NCBI RefSeq assembly: GCF_028622095.1
Contig: NZ_CP115167.1
Coordinates: 62,001-126,000, forward strand
Direction: 5' to 3'
DNA length: 64,000 bases
Source of the DNA: Deinococcus aquaticus
Lineage (GTDB): Bacteria; Deinococcota; Deinococci; Deinococcales; Deinococcaceae
In this document: positions 16,924-25,060 of the stretch, piece after piece
Position numbering within the stretch: the first letter of the stretch is position 1
Layout of the letters: every line of letters starts with the position of its first letter
Program-made: the position numbers and the translations under genes
Notes under the pieces: model-generated
The model's database searches: none
Told to the model about the DNA's origin: nothing
Seen by the model: the letters and a program-made list of their open reading frames with translations, nothing else

Positions 16924-17290
16924 TGGCCACCGCATCCGCCCGCCACGCGAGGAACGCCCCGACCCCATCCTCGAAGGCCAGCTCCGCCGGGAGCGGGGCC
17001 TCCCGGACGGCATGCAACACCGCCCCCAAGTGGACGTGATCGACCTCCAGGTAGTAACGCTCCGGTGAGGGCAACACTCCCTCATCCGACGGCTCATCGT
17101 CGAACGGCACCATCACCGACACGGTCAGGCTGCTGGCCGCGCACGTGGCCGCCAGCACCCGCGTGCCGGGGCGATGCGCGCCGCCGCGCTCCTGCACGGC
17201 GGACGTGTCGAAGGTGCCCCCCAGCACGTCCCGCAGGCGGGGCAGGGCACTCAGGGCGTCGGTCAGGATGGACAGGAACAGGATCTGCAT
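16913..17290 (-). CDS. hypothetical protein (125 aa)
   Basis: TGGAGG before the ATG. Third gene of the unit from promoter copy 7. Opening QILFLSILTDALSALPRLRDVL is shared in style with the next upstream gene (MPILFPVLTPV). Mixed alpha/beta, no membrane segment despite the hydrophobic start. No family recognised. Confidence 0.68.
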   Translation of the reverse strand: MQILFLSILTDALSALPRLRDVLGGTFDTSAVQERGGAHRPGTRVLAATCAASSLTVSVMVPFDDEPSDEGVLPSPERYYLEVDHVHLGAVLHAVREAPLPAELAFEDGVGAFLAWRADAVATHF

Positions 17291-17353
17291 CGGGGGCCTC
17301 CAGGGGCTGGGGGCGCGGCCCTGGCATGGGGGCCGCGCGGGTCGGTGAGAGGA

Positions 17354-17806
17354 TCAGGCGCAGGCGGGCGTGCCGATCAGGTTCAGCAGCTGCTCGCGCG
17401 CGCCGTTCAGCAGTTCCGGCACCAGCGCCAGCGACGCCGGAGTCGCCGGGGTCAGCGACACGTTCAGGTTCACGAAGCCCGCCGTCACGTCGAGCACGTC
17501 ACCGGGCTGCCCCTGCGCCGCGCAGAACGCCAGCAGACCCGAGAGGTGCGCCAGGGCACCCGGCCGGTCGCCGAGGCCAGGGAAGGCCGCGTTCAGGCTG
17601 ACCCGCAGCGCCGCGTCGATCTGGGAGCGGGGCAGGTCGAGTGGGACGAGCACGGCCAGGCGGGAGCCGCGGTGGCTGGTCACGCCGATCAGGTAGGCGA
17701 CCTCGCGGCCCCCCTCGTGGGTGACGGTCACGCCGCGCAGGGGCTCGCCGGGCGCGGCGCAGAACGAACCGGCAACGGGGGTCAGGACGGGGAACAGGAT
17801 GGGCAT
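17354..17806 (-). CDS. hypothetical protein (150 aa)
   Basis: CGGAGG before the ATG. Alpha/beta protein with strands VAYLIGVTS and LAVLVPLDLP and a Leu-rich C-terminal helix. Together with the 125-aa neighbour it may be a diverged pair (similar size, similar N-terminal ILF motif). Function unknown. Confidence 0.68.
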   Translation of the reverse strand: MPILFPVLTPVAGSFCAAPGEPLRGVTVTHEGGREVAYLIGVTSHRGSRLAVLVPLDLPRSQIDAALRVSLNAAFPGLGDRPGALAHLSGLLAFCAAQGQPGDVLDVTAGFVNLNVSLTPATPASLALVPELLNGAREQLLNLIGTPACA

Positions 17807-17901
17807 GGGGGGCCTCCGGAGGCTGGGGGAGAGGAACGGGGTGGGCCGGTCGGGCGGTGTGTGGGGGCGCGAGTCAGAGCTGCCCGCGCCCCCCGTGGCG
17901 G

Positions 17902-18228
17902 TTACCAGATGAGCGGCACGGCGCGCAGGGCCACGCCGCTTTCAACCGACACGCCGAACAGGCCGCCGTCCGGGGCGCACACGTACACCGGCAGGGCGTC
18001 TGGGGCGGCCAGCAGGGTCAGTTCGTTGTCGATGGCGGCGAGAACGTCCTCGACCGTGGCGTCCCAGCTGGGAGCGGCGGGCTGGGCGACGATGGTGGCG
18101 TGCTGGGGGGTGGTTTCGAGGTCGAAGCGGCCGGTGTCGCCGGAGGGGAGCAGCAGGGTGACGGTGGCGGTGCGGGGTTCGGTGGCGAGGTGGGCGCGCA
18201 GGGCGGTCAGGGTCAGCGTTTCGTTCAT
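17902..18228 (-). CDS. hypothetical protein (108 aa)
   Basis: Leaderless first gene of a three-gene unit. LTALRAHLA..ATVTLLLPSGDTG resembles the opening of the 70-aa gene at 16662, suggesting distant paralogy; DVLAAIDNELTLLA follows. No family recognised. Confidence 0.7.
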   Translation of the reverse strand: MNETLTLTALRAHLATEPRTATVTLLLPSGDTGRFDLETTPQHATIVAQPAAPSWDATVEDVLAAIDNELTLLAAPDALPVYVCAPDGGLFGVSVESGVALRAVPLIW

Positions 18229-18277
18229 GGCTATATGATGCCGCTTAATGCGCCCCGCGTGGTGTGTTGAATGTGTG
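18229..18277 (-). promoter_or_regulatory. CACAC-type promoter, copy 7
   Basis: CACACA (18272-18277), 5 nt, CACACC (18261-18266), 20 nt with GCAT, CATCAT (18235-18240), 6 nt, ATG at 18228. Confidence 0.78.
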
Positions 18278-18325
18278 TGGGACGGCAGACCCCCGCCCAG
18301 ACAGAGCGGGGGCCGGACAGTGGGT

Positions 18326-19114
18326 TCAGGCAGCGTCGACCTTCATGCCGCGCGCCCAGCGGCGCACCTGCAGGCTGTCCTGATTGGCCGCGTCGTACAC
18401 CGGGCGCATCGCGGCGGCCCCGGGCAGCCCACGGCGGCGCGCGGCCCCTTCGCGGCTGCGGATGGCGGTCACGACATCGAACAGGCGGTCCCAGGCGGCG
18501 TTCGCCCCGGCGTAGTCGCCGCGCAGCGCGCAGACCTCCAGCTGGGCCTGCAGGGCGAAGCGCTCCTCGACGCGGGCGCGCCAGGTGTCGCGGGCGTCCT
18601 CGGCGTCGCCCTGGAGGCGCCCGTGGCGGGCGGCGTCGGCCTCGCGGGCCTCGGCGTCGGTGCCCTGGGCGCGCAGGGCCGCCGCGACGCGGTCCCAGCC
18701 CTCGTCGGGCAGGGCGTGGGGGGCGGCCACGCCGCGCACCTTGGCGGGGGCGTCCACCTGGGCGACCGGGGGCAGCTCGGTCTCGGCGGGCTCGGGCAGC
18801 GCGACCGGGGCGGGGGCATCGACGGGCTCGTCGACCGGCGCGGCCTCGGGCTCCTGAACGGGCTCGGCGGCGGGCTCTTCAGTGCTGGGCTCTTCGGCGG
18901 CGGGCAGCAGGGCCTCGACGCGGGCCTGGATGCGGATGATCTTCAGGCGGCGGTTCATCAGGGCGGGGTTGCGGGTTTCGCCGGCGGTCAGGCCGGTCTC
19001 GACCACTTCGAGCAGGGCGCGGGCCTCGTTGAACTGGCCAGCCTGGGCGGCGGTTTCGGCTTCTTCGGCGGCGGTGAGGGCTTCGGCGAGGGCGGTCTTG
19101 ATGACTTCGTTCAT
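18326..19114 (-). CDS. helical protein with acidic Pro-rich linker (262 aa)
   Basis: Leaderless. N-terminal helical domain (about 1-70, Ala/Glu-rich, coiled-coil-like), a Glu/Pro/Ala linker (about 72-120), and a C-terminal helical domain (about 135-262) with many Arg/Ala and Trp residues. Tripartite design suits a scaffold or adaptor. No family recognised. Confidence 0.7.
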   Translation of the reverse strand: MNEVIKTALAEALTAAEEAETAAQAGQFNEARALLEVVETGLTAGETRNPALMNRRLKIIRIQARVEALLPAAEEPSTEEPAAEPVQEPEAAPVDEPVDAPAPVALPEPAETELPPVAQVDAPAKVRGVAAPHALPDEGWDRVAAALRAQGTDAEAREADAARHGRLQGDAEDARDTWRARVEERFALQAQLEVCALRGDYAGANAAWDRLFDVVTAIRSREGAARRRGLPGAAAMRPVYDAANQDSLQVRRWARGMKVDAA

Positions 19115-19163
19115 GGGTCTATGTTGTTATTTCTTGCGCGCCGCGTGGTGTGTCGAACGTGTG
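19115..19163 (-). promoter_or_regulatory. CACAC-type promoter, copy 8
   Basis: CACACG (19158-19163), 5 nt, CACACC (19147-19152), 20 nt (GCAA in place of GCAT), CAACAT (19121-19126), 6 nt, ATG at 19114. Confidence 0.75.
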
Positions 19164-19475
19164 TGGAAAAAAGCCGCTGCCGTGCGCGTTTTCCCTGTTC
19201 TGAAGCGGAAAAAATGTGTGCGGAGAGGCCGTGTGCAGATGCGCCGGCGCGGGCGAGGGGGCCGCGCCTCGACGCCCTGACTGGGGCCTAACGAACCGGC
19301 CCCCTGGCAGGGGGGGCGCACCAGAGGGCCAGGAAGGGGACTGCGCGACGCTCCGCGCCCCGCAGTCGCCCCGGCAGGTCCGCTGGGGCCGCAGCGGGCA
19401 GCGGGCGAGGCGCGGCGGGCATCACGGGAACCGGCCCCCCTGGATGGGAGGGCCGGTGCGGACTGCGGGGGGTGG
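19164..19475. other. 312-nt stretch without a gene
   Basis: Very GC-rich. An ACCGGCCC...GGGCCGGT pair (19430-19437 with 19450-19457) just after the gene ending at 19476 may be its terminator. A lone TGTGTG near 19216 resembles one half-site but has no partner or -10. Nothing else supported. Confidence 0.4.
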
Positions 19476-19895
19476 TCACTGCCAGCGCAGCAGGTACTCG
19501 CCCAGCGCCGTGCGGAAGTCGTCGGTGAGGGCATAGAACCGGTCGTCGAGCGTGGCCAGATCATCGGCCTGCTCGTCGGACAGCAGGTGGAACGACGGCG
19601 GGGCGAAGCGGTGGGTCTGATCGATCAGCGCGAGGATCTCGGTCACGGTGGCGCGCTGGGCGGGGCAGTGCTCGGCGAAGCGGGACAGGGCCACGCGCAG
19701 CACCGCCTCCTGGTGGTCGCGGTACCCGAAGTTCACCCACTGGGCGAAGCCGCCGTTCCCGACCGAGGCGATCAGGGTGTGCAGCACGATCAGGTGGCGG
19801 TCGCGCTGGCGCAGGGTGTCGACCCAGGCGTTGAAGTCGAAGTTGCGGGCGGCGGTGAGCAGGCGGGTCAGTTCGGATTCGAGGGCAGGAATCAT
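19476..19895 (-). CDS. DUF4375-like protein (139 aa)
   Basis: Leaderless start at 19895. The block SVGNGGFAQWVNFGYRDHQEAVLRVAL (about 45-71) fits the DUF4375 family, whose members share a GNGGF.Q...N segment. Mostly helical, cytoplasmic. Role unknown. Confidence 0.6.
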   Translation of the reverse strand: MIPALESELTRLLTAARNFDFNAWVDTLRQRDRHLIVLHTLIASVGNGGFAQWVNFGYRDHQEAVLRVALSRFAEHCPAQRATVTEILALIDQTHRFAPPSFHLLSDEQADDLATLDDRFYALTDDFRTALGEYLLRWQ

Positions 19896-19944
19896 GGATT
19901 TATGATGCTGTGAAATGCGGCTGATGTGGTGTGTCAAACCTGTG
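19896..19944 (-). promoter_or_regulatory. CACAC-type promoter, copy 9
   Basis: CACAGG (19939-19944), 5 nt, CACACC (19928-19933), 20 nt with GCAT, CATCAT (19902-19907), 6 nt, ATG at 19895. TTTGACA overlaps the half-sites. Confidence 0.78.
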
Positions 19945-19984
19945 TGGGAGCGGGCCGGGGTGTCAGCGCCCCGGCCCCCGCTGG

Positions 19985-20554
19985 TCAGTACCAGACCGTG
20001 CCGACCGGCTGCGTGCCCGCCACGAGCAGGATCATCCGGCGATCGCGCTGGGGCCGCGCGAACACCGGGGTCTCGTCGGCCTGCCCCGTCCAGTTGAGCG
20101 CCACCTGCGTCACCGCTGGGCAGAGCAGCCGGATCTCCCACAGCAGGTCTGCGAACGTGGCGGCGAGGGGGTGGGCCTGGGCGACGTCGCAGGCTTCCTG
20201 CGCCACGGACACGTTGTCCAGTGCCGCGGTCCGGACCGCGACGCCGGTGCGGGTGAGGGGCAGGGTGCGTGCCCGGGCGGCCAGCGCCAGGGCGTCCTGC
20301 AGGTTCTGTTCGAGGATGAAGCGGCGCGCCCCACCGATGACGTCATGGGCGACGGGCTGCCCGGCGGGGACGGCCGTGGCGATCTGGGAGAGGTGGTCGT
20401 GGGTGAGGGCGTACGCGGCGCGGACCTCGCGCAGCAGGCGCTTGGCGCGGGCCTGATCGCTGGGGAGGCGGGGCAGCCCGGCAGGGGCGCGGGTGAGCGG
20501 GTCGCGCAGGGCGGCGGCGAGGTGGGCGTGGCGGTCGGACAGGTTGGTTTCCAT
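19985..20554 (-). CDS. hypothetical protein (189 aa)
   Basis: Near-leaderless start at 20554, 7 nt after CATCAT. Helical, Ala/Leu/Arg-rich for the first 140 residues; the last 45 form strands (MILLVAGTQPVGTVWY). No recognised family. Confidence 0.7.
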   Translation of the reverse strand: METNLSDRHAHLAAALRDPLTRAPAGLPRLPSDQARAKRLLREVRAAYALTHDHLSQIATAVPAGQPVAHDVIGGARRFILEQNLQDALALAARARTLPLTRTGVAVRTAALDNVSVAQEACDVAQAHPLAATFADLLWEIRLLCPAVTQVALNWTGQADETPVFARPQRDRRMILLVAGTQPVGTVWY

Positions 20555-20604
20555 ACCTACTATGATGGTTTTTCATGCGCGGGGTGTGGTGTGTGGCTTG
20601 TGTG
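20555..20604 (-). promoter_or_regulatory. CACAC-type promoter, copy 10
   Basis: CACACA (20599-20604), 5 nt, CACACC (20588-20593), 20 nt with GCAT, CATCAT (20562-20567), 7 nt, ATG at 20554. Confidence 0.76.
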
Positions 20605-20678
20605 CGGATAACGCCTTCTCAGACGCAAAAAATGAAGCATGGACCATGACGCTGCCGTGACCCCCCGCGCCTCCCATA

Positions 20679-20717
20679 ACAGGTAAGGGGGCCGCTCGAA
20701 ACGGCCCCCTTACCTGT
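20679..20717 (-). terminator. terminator of the 23-gene operon
   Basis: A perfect 16-bp stem (20679-20694 with 20702-20717; ACAGGTAAGGGGGCCG) and a 7-nt loop overlap the stop region of the last operon gene. Confidence 0.8.
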
Positions 20718-21219
20718 GGTGAGACTTGGCCTGCAGCGCCCCCGGCGGAGGCCCCCGCCTCGCCCACGCCTGGAACACGTGCGGCCGCACCTGCCACCGG
20801 TCGTAACTCCACACCTGCCGCCGCCCGCGCCGGGCCTGCACCATCAGCAGCGTCACGCCGCACCGCGAGCAACGCCAGTGCTCCCCGAACTCCCGCTTCC
20901 CGTCGACGTGAATGGGTGGGGGCAACGTGTGCTCGCACAGCGGCCCGGCATACCCTTCCGCGATCAGGTGCGCCCGGGGCCACTCCGTGAACGCGAACGG
21001 CCGCACCACCGGATCGACGAAACCCGCGTCCTCCCCGATCTCCTCGCACTCCAGCGCGCCCAGACGGCCACCGTCCTCCACCCACACCCCGACCAGCAGC
21101 CGCTCACCCCGCACCACGACCTTCAGGTGCAGGCCTTCGAACACGCACAGCGCCGCCTGCCCACTGGCCCGCGCTGAATCCGCGAGCGCCGCGATCACTT
21201 CCGGCCGGGTGAGCTGCAT
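20710..21219 (-). CDS. hypothetical protein with CEH/CSRC metal site (169 aa)
   Basis: Last gene of the operon; ATG 3 nt after the upstream stop. Residues about 95-120 hold CEHTLPPP and WRCSRCG, a possible Cys/His zinc site, followed by a basic Arg/Trp-rich tail that could bind nucleic acid. No family recognised. Confidence 0.65.
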   Translation of the reverse strand: MQLTRPEVIAALADSARASGQAALCVFEGLHLKVVVRGERLLVGVWVEDGGRLGALECEEIGEDAGFVDPVVRPFAFTEWPRAHLIAEGYAGPLCEHTLPPPIHVDGKREFGEHWRCSRCGVTLLMVQARRGRRQVWSYDRWQVRPHVFQAWARRGPPPGALQAKSHHR

Positions 21220-21222
21220 CGC

Positions 21223-21381
21223 TCAGGCCACCTGCGCTGGCGCGGCCGTGATCCGCTGGCCGGACGCATCGACCAGGTAGTCCCGCCCGAGCACCGGGTC
21301 CAGCACATCCTCCAGGAACACGGTGGATATTTCGCGCGTGGCGCGCTGGACGCCGAACAGAATGCCGTTATCGGGTCTCAC
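21223..21381 (-). CDS. small hypothetical protein (52 aa)
   Basis: GTG start overlapping the upstream stop (GTGA). Short alpha/beta peptide with FLEDVLDPVLGRDYLVDA. Coupled translation supports it as real; function unknown. Confidence 0.5.
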   Translation of the reverse strand: MRPDNGILFGVQRATREISTVFLEDVLDPVLGRDYLVDASGQRITAAPAQVA

Positions 21382-21830
21382 TCGCCTTTCCCCCCCTGGG
21401 GCGCCGCAGCCCGGGCCGGGATCAGCGCGAACCGGAACCACAGGCCTTCGTCCTCCGACTCGTCGTGATGCTCCCACTCGCCGTTCTCGATCCGCTCTGC
21501 AGCATCCCGGAGGAGGCGCGCAATCTGGTAGTAGTTGCTGCTTCTTGCCGCCAGGACAAAATTACCGCCGTTCATCAGGCGGTCCACCGCCGCCTCCCAG
21601 GACATGTCCTGAGGCGCGTCGGTTGCTCGCGTGGCGCTGGCATGGCCGACATAGGCCGGCACAACATCGGATGCAGCGGCCCCATGCAGCAGGCCAAACA
21701 CCGCGCGGTTGAGCAGGAACCGGGCGTCGCTGTCGTTCGGGTTGACCATACCGATCGTGATCTGGAGGACGTGAGTGATCGGGCGGGGTAGCTGCGCACT
21801 GGGGAGGGCGGGAACGGTGTCGTTGGGCAT
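21378..21830 (-). CDS. hypothetical protein (150 aa)
   Basis: ATG 21830 taken because GGAG lies at the right distance; another ATG two codons upstream touches the GGAG. Contains a helical middle (SNYYQIARLLRDAAERIENG) and an acidic EHHDESEDEG patch. No family recognised. Confidence 0.65.
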   Translation of the reverse strand: MPNDTVPALPSAQLPRPITHVLQITIGMVNPNDSDARFLLNRAVFGLLHGAAASDVVPAYVGHASATRATDAPQDMSWEAAVDRLMNGGNFVLAARSSNYYQIARLLRDAAERIENGEWEHHDESEDEGLWFRFALIPARAAAPQGGKGE

Positions 21831-21850
21831 AAACATCTCCAGGTGAAGGG

Positions 21851-22732
21851 TCAGGCGGAAGGGGAGACTACCTGCAGGCGGCCTCCCACCTCCTCGATGT
21901 GATGGAAGGCTTCAAGGGCGGCGATCACGCGGTCGGTGCGGCTGTTCGACCAGTTCAGGCGGGCGCCCAGCAGTCGTCGGGAGAGGCCGCACGGTTCGCG
22001 GCGCAGCGCTTCGAACATGCACCGCTCGTCGAACGTCAGTCGGGCCGGGAGTGGCACCGGCGGGCGACTCTCCGCGGAGAGCGGCGGCTGCGGCGGGGTC
22101 GTGTTCAGGCTGTAGGCCGGATCGCGCGCGTCTCCCGTACGAGCGACCACGCCTGCAATCAGGAGGGCGTTCAGGGTGCGGTCGACCACGTCGCGGGTCA
22201 GTTCCGTGCAGGCATGGATCTCCTCGGGGTACCACTGCAACGACGGCCGTTCCTGCAGGAGCGTCAGGACCTGCGCGCGCGGGGATAATGACCAGGTGGG
22301 CTGCGTGTCAGGCTCAGGGGGTGACGGCACCCCGGCCGGGTCAGGCTGCGTGGGAACTTCGGCGGGTACAGCGGCCGCTGGGGCAGGGGCAGGGGCAGGG
22401 GCCTCCGGGAGATCCGCAGGGGGTTCCTCCTCGCGGTCCTGCTCGTCCTCCGGTAGGGGCATGGACGGCACGGCGGGTAGTGGCTCCGGCAGGACGGCCA
22501 GTGATGCGACCCGCTGGAACTGCAGGGGCCGGGCCTTTCGGCCCGTGCCGGGAACGATGGTCACCAGATCCGGCGCGAACCTGGGCAGCTGGCGCCTCAC
22601 CGACCGGCCCGCCAGCTCCAGAGTGGAGACAGCGTCCTGCACGGTGAACACGTACCCACCCGGCAGCTGCTCGATCCAGGCCTGCAGCACCTCGGCGGTG
22701 TCCCACCGCAACTCCAGCGGCTGCCCCGTCAC
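21851..22732 (-). CDS. multi-winged-helix protein (293 aa)
   Basis: GTG start with GGGAGAGG upstream. Three segments look like winged helices: about 10-75, 150-205 (AQVLTLLQERPSLQWYPEEIHACT...), and 235-293 (FDERCMFEALRREPCGLSRRLLGARLNWS...), joined by a Pro/Glu/Ala linker. Probably a DNA-binding regulator or an initiator-like protein of the plasmid; no precise family. Confidence 0.6.
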   Translation of the reverse strand: MTGQPLELRWDTAEVLQAWIEQLPGGYVFTVQDAVSTLELAGRSVRRQLPRFAPDLVTIVPGTGRKARPLQFQRVASLAVLPEPLPAVPSMPLPEDEQDREEEPPADLPEAPAPAPAPAAAVPAEVPTQPDPAGVPSPPEPDTQPTWSLSPRAQVLTLLQERPSLQWYPEEIHACTELTRDVVDRTLNALLIAGVVARTGDARDPAYSLNTTPPQPPLSAESRPPVPLPARLTFDERCMFEALRREPCGLSRRLLGARLNWSNSRTDRVIAALEAFHHIEEVGGRLQVVSPSA

Positions 22733-22769
22733 CCGGACCTCTCCCGGTCTATGCCGCGCGGGCCGCCCT

Positions 22770-23801
22770 TCACGCGGCGATCTGCGCGACGACGGCGCGG
22801 AGCTGGGCGCGCTGCGCGGCCGCGTCGGGGAACAGCGCCCGCCACGCCTCGACCGCCGCGGCGGAGATGCCGGCCGGGCAGGTCACCACGGCCCGCTGCA
22901 CCGTCGCCGCGAGTCCCTGGTCGACCAGGAACCGCCGCAGGCTCATGGCTTCGAGGACGCTGCCCAGCGTCATGGTTTCCTGCACGTCGGTCAGGCCCTG
23001 CGCCTCGTCCCGCTGCTGGAGTTCGGCGTTGAGTTGCGCCGCGACCCGCTGCGCGGCGGCCTTGTCGTCCTCCAGGCGGCGGCGCGTTTCGTTCCAGGTG
23101 CGCTCCCGCGCGACCATCGCGGCGCGCTCGCTGGCCAGGGTGCGTTCCAGTTCCGCCTCGCGGGCCGCGGCCTGAGCTTTGACCTGTTCCAGCTTGGTCT
23201 GCAGGGTGTCGGCGCGGCGCCGCTCGGCGGTCGCGTCGGCCTGAGCGCGTTCGGCCGCGCCGCTCATCAGTTCGCGTTCGTCGTTCAGCAGGCCGTCCAG
23301 TCGCACGAGTTCCTCGCCGAGCTGGTCGTTCACCAGCTGCGCCATCAGACTGCCGATGCGTTTCTCGACGTCCTGGAACATCGTCACGAACTCCGGGAAC
23401 TGCCCCACGAGGCGGCGTCGGGTGGTTTCCTCCGACTGGCCGATGGTGTGGATCAGGCCGACCTGACACATCAGTTCGACGTACGCGTCGATGGCGACTT
23501 CGAGCAGGGTGCCCGTCGCGCCCTGGCCGTGCTCCTTGAAGTACTCGGCGGTGAACTGGCTGGCCAGCTGCGTCAGGATGCCCTTGTCCCGCATCGGCAT
23601 GCTCTGGAGCTTGCGGGCCAGTGCGGCGGCCTCCGCGACGTGCTCCTCCTTCACGCCGGGCGGGACGGGCACGGTCATGCCGTGCGCCACGACCTCCTGC
23701 ACGGGCCTGCCCAACGGGGCGCCTGCCTTCTTGTGCGCGAGGAATTCCTTCAGGGTGTCGCTGACGACGGGAAACGGCTTGTGGCTGCTGAGATTGAACA
23801 T
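22770..23801 (-). CDS. coiled-coil protein (343 aa)
   Basis: ATG 23801 after TGGAGG. Residues about 1-140 globular and helical, about 150-265 a long Glu/Arg/Ala/Gln coiled coil, and a C-terminal helical domain. No signal peptide. Likely oligomeric and structural; no family recognised. Confidence 0.7.
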   Translation of the reverse strand: MFNLSSHKPFPVVSDTLKEFLAHKKAGAPLGRPVQEVVAHGMTVPVPPGVKEEHVAEAAALARKLQSMPMRDKGILTQLASQFTAEYFKEHGQGATGTLLEVAIDAYVELMCQVGLIHTIGQSEETTRRRLVGQFPEFVTMFQDVEKRIGSLMAQLVNDQLGEELVRLDGLLNDERELMSGAAERAQADATAERRRADTLQTKLEQVKAQAAAREAELERTLASERAAMVARERTWNETRRRLEDDKAAAQRVAAQLNAELQQRDEAQGLTDVQETMTLGSVLEAMSLRRFLVDQGLAATVQRAVVTCPAGISAAAVEAWRALFPDAAAQRAQLRAVVAQIAA

Positions 23802-23867
23802 GGAAGGCCTCCAGGCGGGGTCAGAACAGGGACGGCATGATCGTGGGGCGGGATGGGACACGCCGGT

Positions 23868-24209
23868 TCACGCGGATCTCCGGAGCGCCACGCCGGTGCG
23901 GTGGCGCGGGGCGGCGATGTCGTCCAGCCAGGCGGTGAATTCGCGCCCTCGTGGGTTGCTGGTGAGTTCGTAGGCGTGCAGCGGCAGCCGCTCGACGCCC
24001 TGCCGGGTCAGTTCGGCCCGGATCAGGGGCGTGACCGGCACGCGGCGGATCACCTGATGGGCTCGCAACATATCCACGGCTCGCCTCAGTGCCGAGGACC
24101 TGATCGGCCCGGCGGCCAGACGCCCGGGCAGTTGCTCGACCGCGAGGGGGGCCCGCTCGGCGCGCAGCGCGGCGGGGATGTAGTGCAGCAGGACGTGGAA
24201 GGCGCTCAC
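23868..24209 (-). CDS. winged-helix-like protein (113 aa)
   Basis: GTG start overlapping the upstream stop. LRRAVDMLRAHQVIRRVPVT suggests a recognition helix and wing; rich in Arg. Likely DNA-binding, role unknown. Confidence 0.6.
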   Translation of the reverse strand: MSAFHVLLHYIPAALRAERAPLAVEQLPGRLAAGPIRSSALRRAVDMLRAHQVIRRVPVTPLIRAELTRQGVERLPLHAYELTSNPRGREFTAWLDDIAAPRHRTGVALRRSA

Positions 24210-24448
24210 GCTCGCTCCTGGCGGCGCTGCTGGGCGGCGCGGGTGAGGTGCCGCTTCGGGGGCAGACCAGCCGCCTTGCGCAGGGCAGCGCCGTAGGTCT
24301 GCCAGTTCTCGTACCCGGCCTGCAGGCTCAGTTCATGCAGGCAGGTCGTGTGACCGACGTCCGAATGACCCTGGGCCCTGAGCAGGAGGCTCATCTGGCG
24401 GGCCCTGGCCTTGACCTCCAGCACGGCGGGCGGGTCGGGGGGCGTCAT
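24206..24448 (-). CDS. small protein with a glyoxalase-associated HTH-like motif (80 aa)
   Basis: ATGA overlap upstream. The segment RQMSLLLRAQGHSDVGHTTCLHELSLQAGYENWQTY follows the pattern (ARxLRxxLxxxG..ISHxxxLExVAxxxGxxNWxTL) seen in small plasmid/phage proteins annotated as glyoxalase-superfamily related. Basic C-terminus. Confidence 0.6.
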   Translation of the reverse strand: MTPPDPPAVLEVKARARQMSLLLRAQGHSDVGHTTCLHELSLQAGYENWQTYGAALRKAAGLPPKRHLTRAAQQRRQERA

Positions 24449-24714
24449 GCGCTCACCGGCCACCGGACCTGCGCGGTGACGAGGTGGGCGAGGTACGTGT
24501 TGGCGTGGTCCCAGCCGCGCCGCCACTGGCGGAGCGTGCCGGGCTGGTTGCGACGCTGTTCTTCAGTCCGGGCCTGCCAGCCCGCCTCGAACAGGGCCGC
24601 GCTGTGGGCGCTGGCGACGTGCGCGACGATCACGCCGCCGAGCACGGCCAGCCCCACCCGCTCGGGCTGCCCGGGGAGGGGTGCGGGCACGCGGGTAAGG
24701 GTCAGGTCAGGCAT
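24445..24714 (-). CDS. hypothetical protein (89 aa)
   Basis: Overlaps its neighbours at both ends, with a start 8 nt inside the previous gene. A hydrophobic segment VGLAVLGGVIVAHVA (about 20-34) could be a membrane helix or a buried strand; the rest is Trp/Arg-rich and helical. Confidence 0.6.
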   Translation of the reverse strand: MPDLTLTRVPAPLPGQPERVGLAVLGGVIVAHVASAHSAALFEAGWQARTEEQRRNQPGTLRQWRRGWDHANTYLAHLVTAQVRWPVSA

Positions 24715-25060
24715 CGGTGGTGCGCTCCCCGAGCAGATCGACCGTCGTGACGAAGCCATACGGGCCGCGCTGGGCCAGCACGATGGCGGTGGCCACGGAC
24801 AGCGCCACGCCGACCTCCAGCGGAGCAGGCTCCCGCCCGATGCGGCCGTTCACGGCGGTGAGCTGGTTGCGATCCGTGAAGCGCACGCTCAGACGGCACG
24901 GTTCGTCCCCTGCCAGGCCGAACACGTTCAGCAGCGCCTGCGAGTAGGCCACCTCGGTAAAGCGGTCGGGGTGTTCGAACAGGGGAGCCAGGGCCGCGTG
25001 GATCTCCAGTTCGAACTGCGTGTCGACCGTCCGGGTGAAGGGCTGGGCCGGGTCAGGCAT
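24707..25060 (-). CDS. hypothetical protein (117 aa)
   Basis: Overlaps the ParB-domain gene by 8 nt. N-terminal acidic helix, then strands (PCRLSVRFTDRNQLTAVNG, VGVALSVATAIVLA). Coupled to the ParB-domain protein and so possibly a partner. No family recognised. Confidence 0.65.
   Translation of the reverse strand: MPDPAQPFTRTVDTQFELEIHAALAPLFEHPDRFTEVAYSQALLNVFGLAGDEPCRLSVRFTDRNQLTAVNGRIGREPAPLEVGVALSVATAIVLAQRGPYGFVTTVDLLGERTTDA

Noticed and set aside
19205..19225. Possible eleventh CACAC box (TGTGTG near 19216)
   Set aside because: Single half-site, no partner 11 bp away, no CATCAT and no start codon.
22176..23840. 554-aa plus-strand frame
   Set aside because: Shadow of the coiled-coil and winged-helix genes; low-complexity Ser/Gly.
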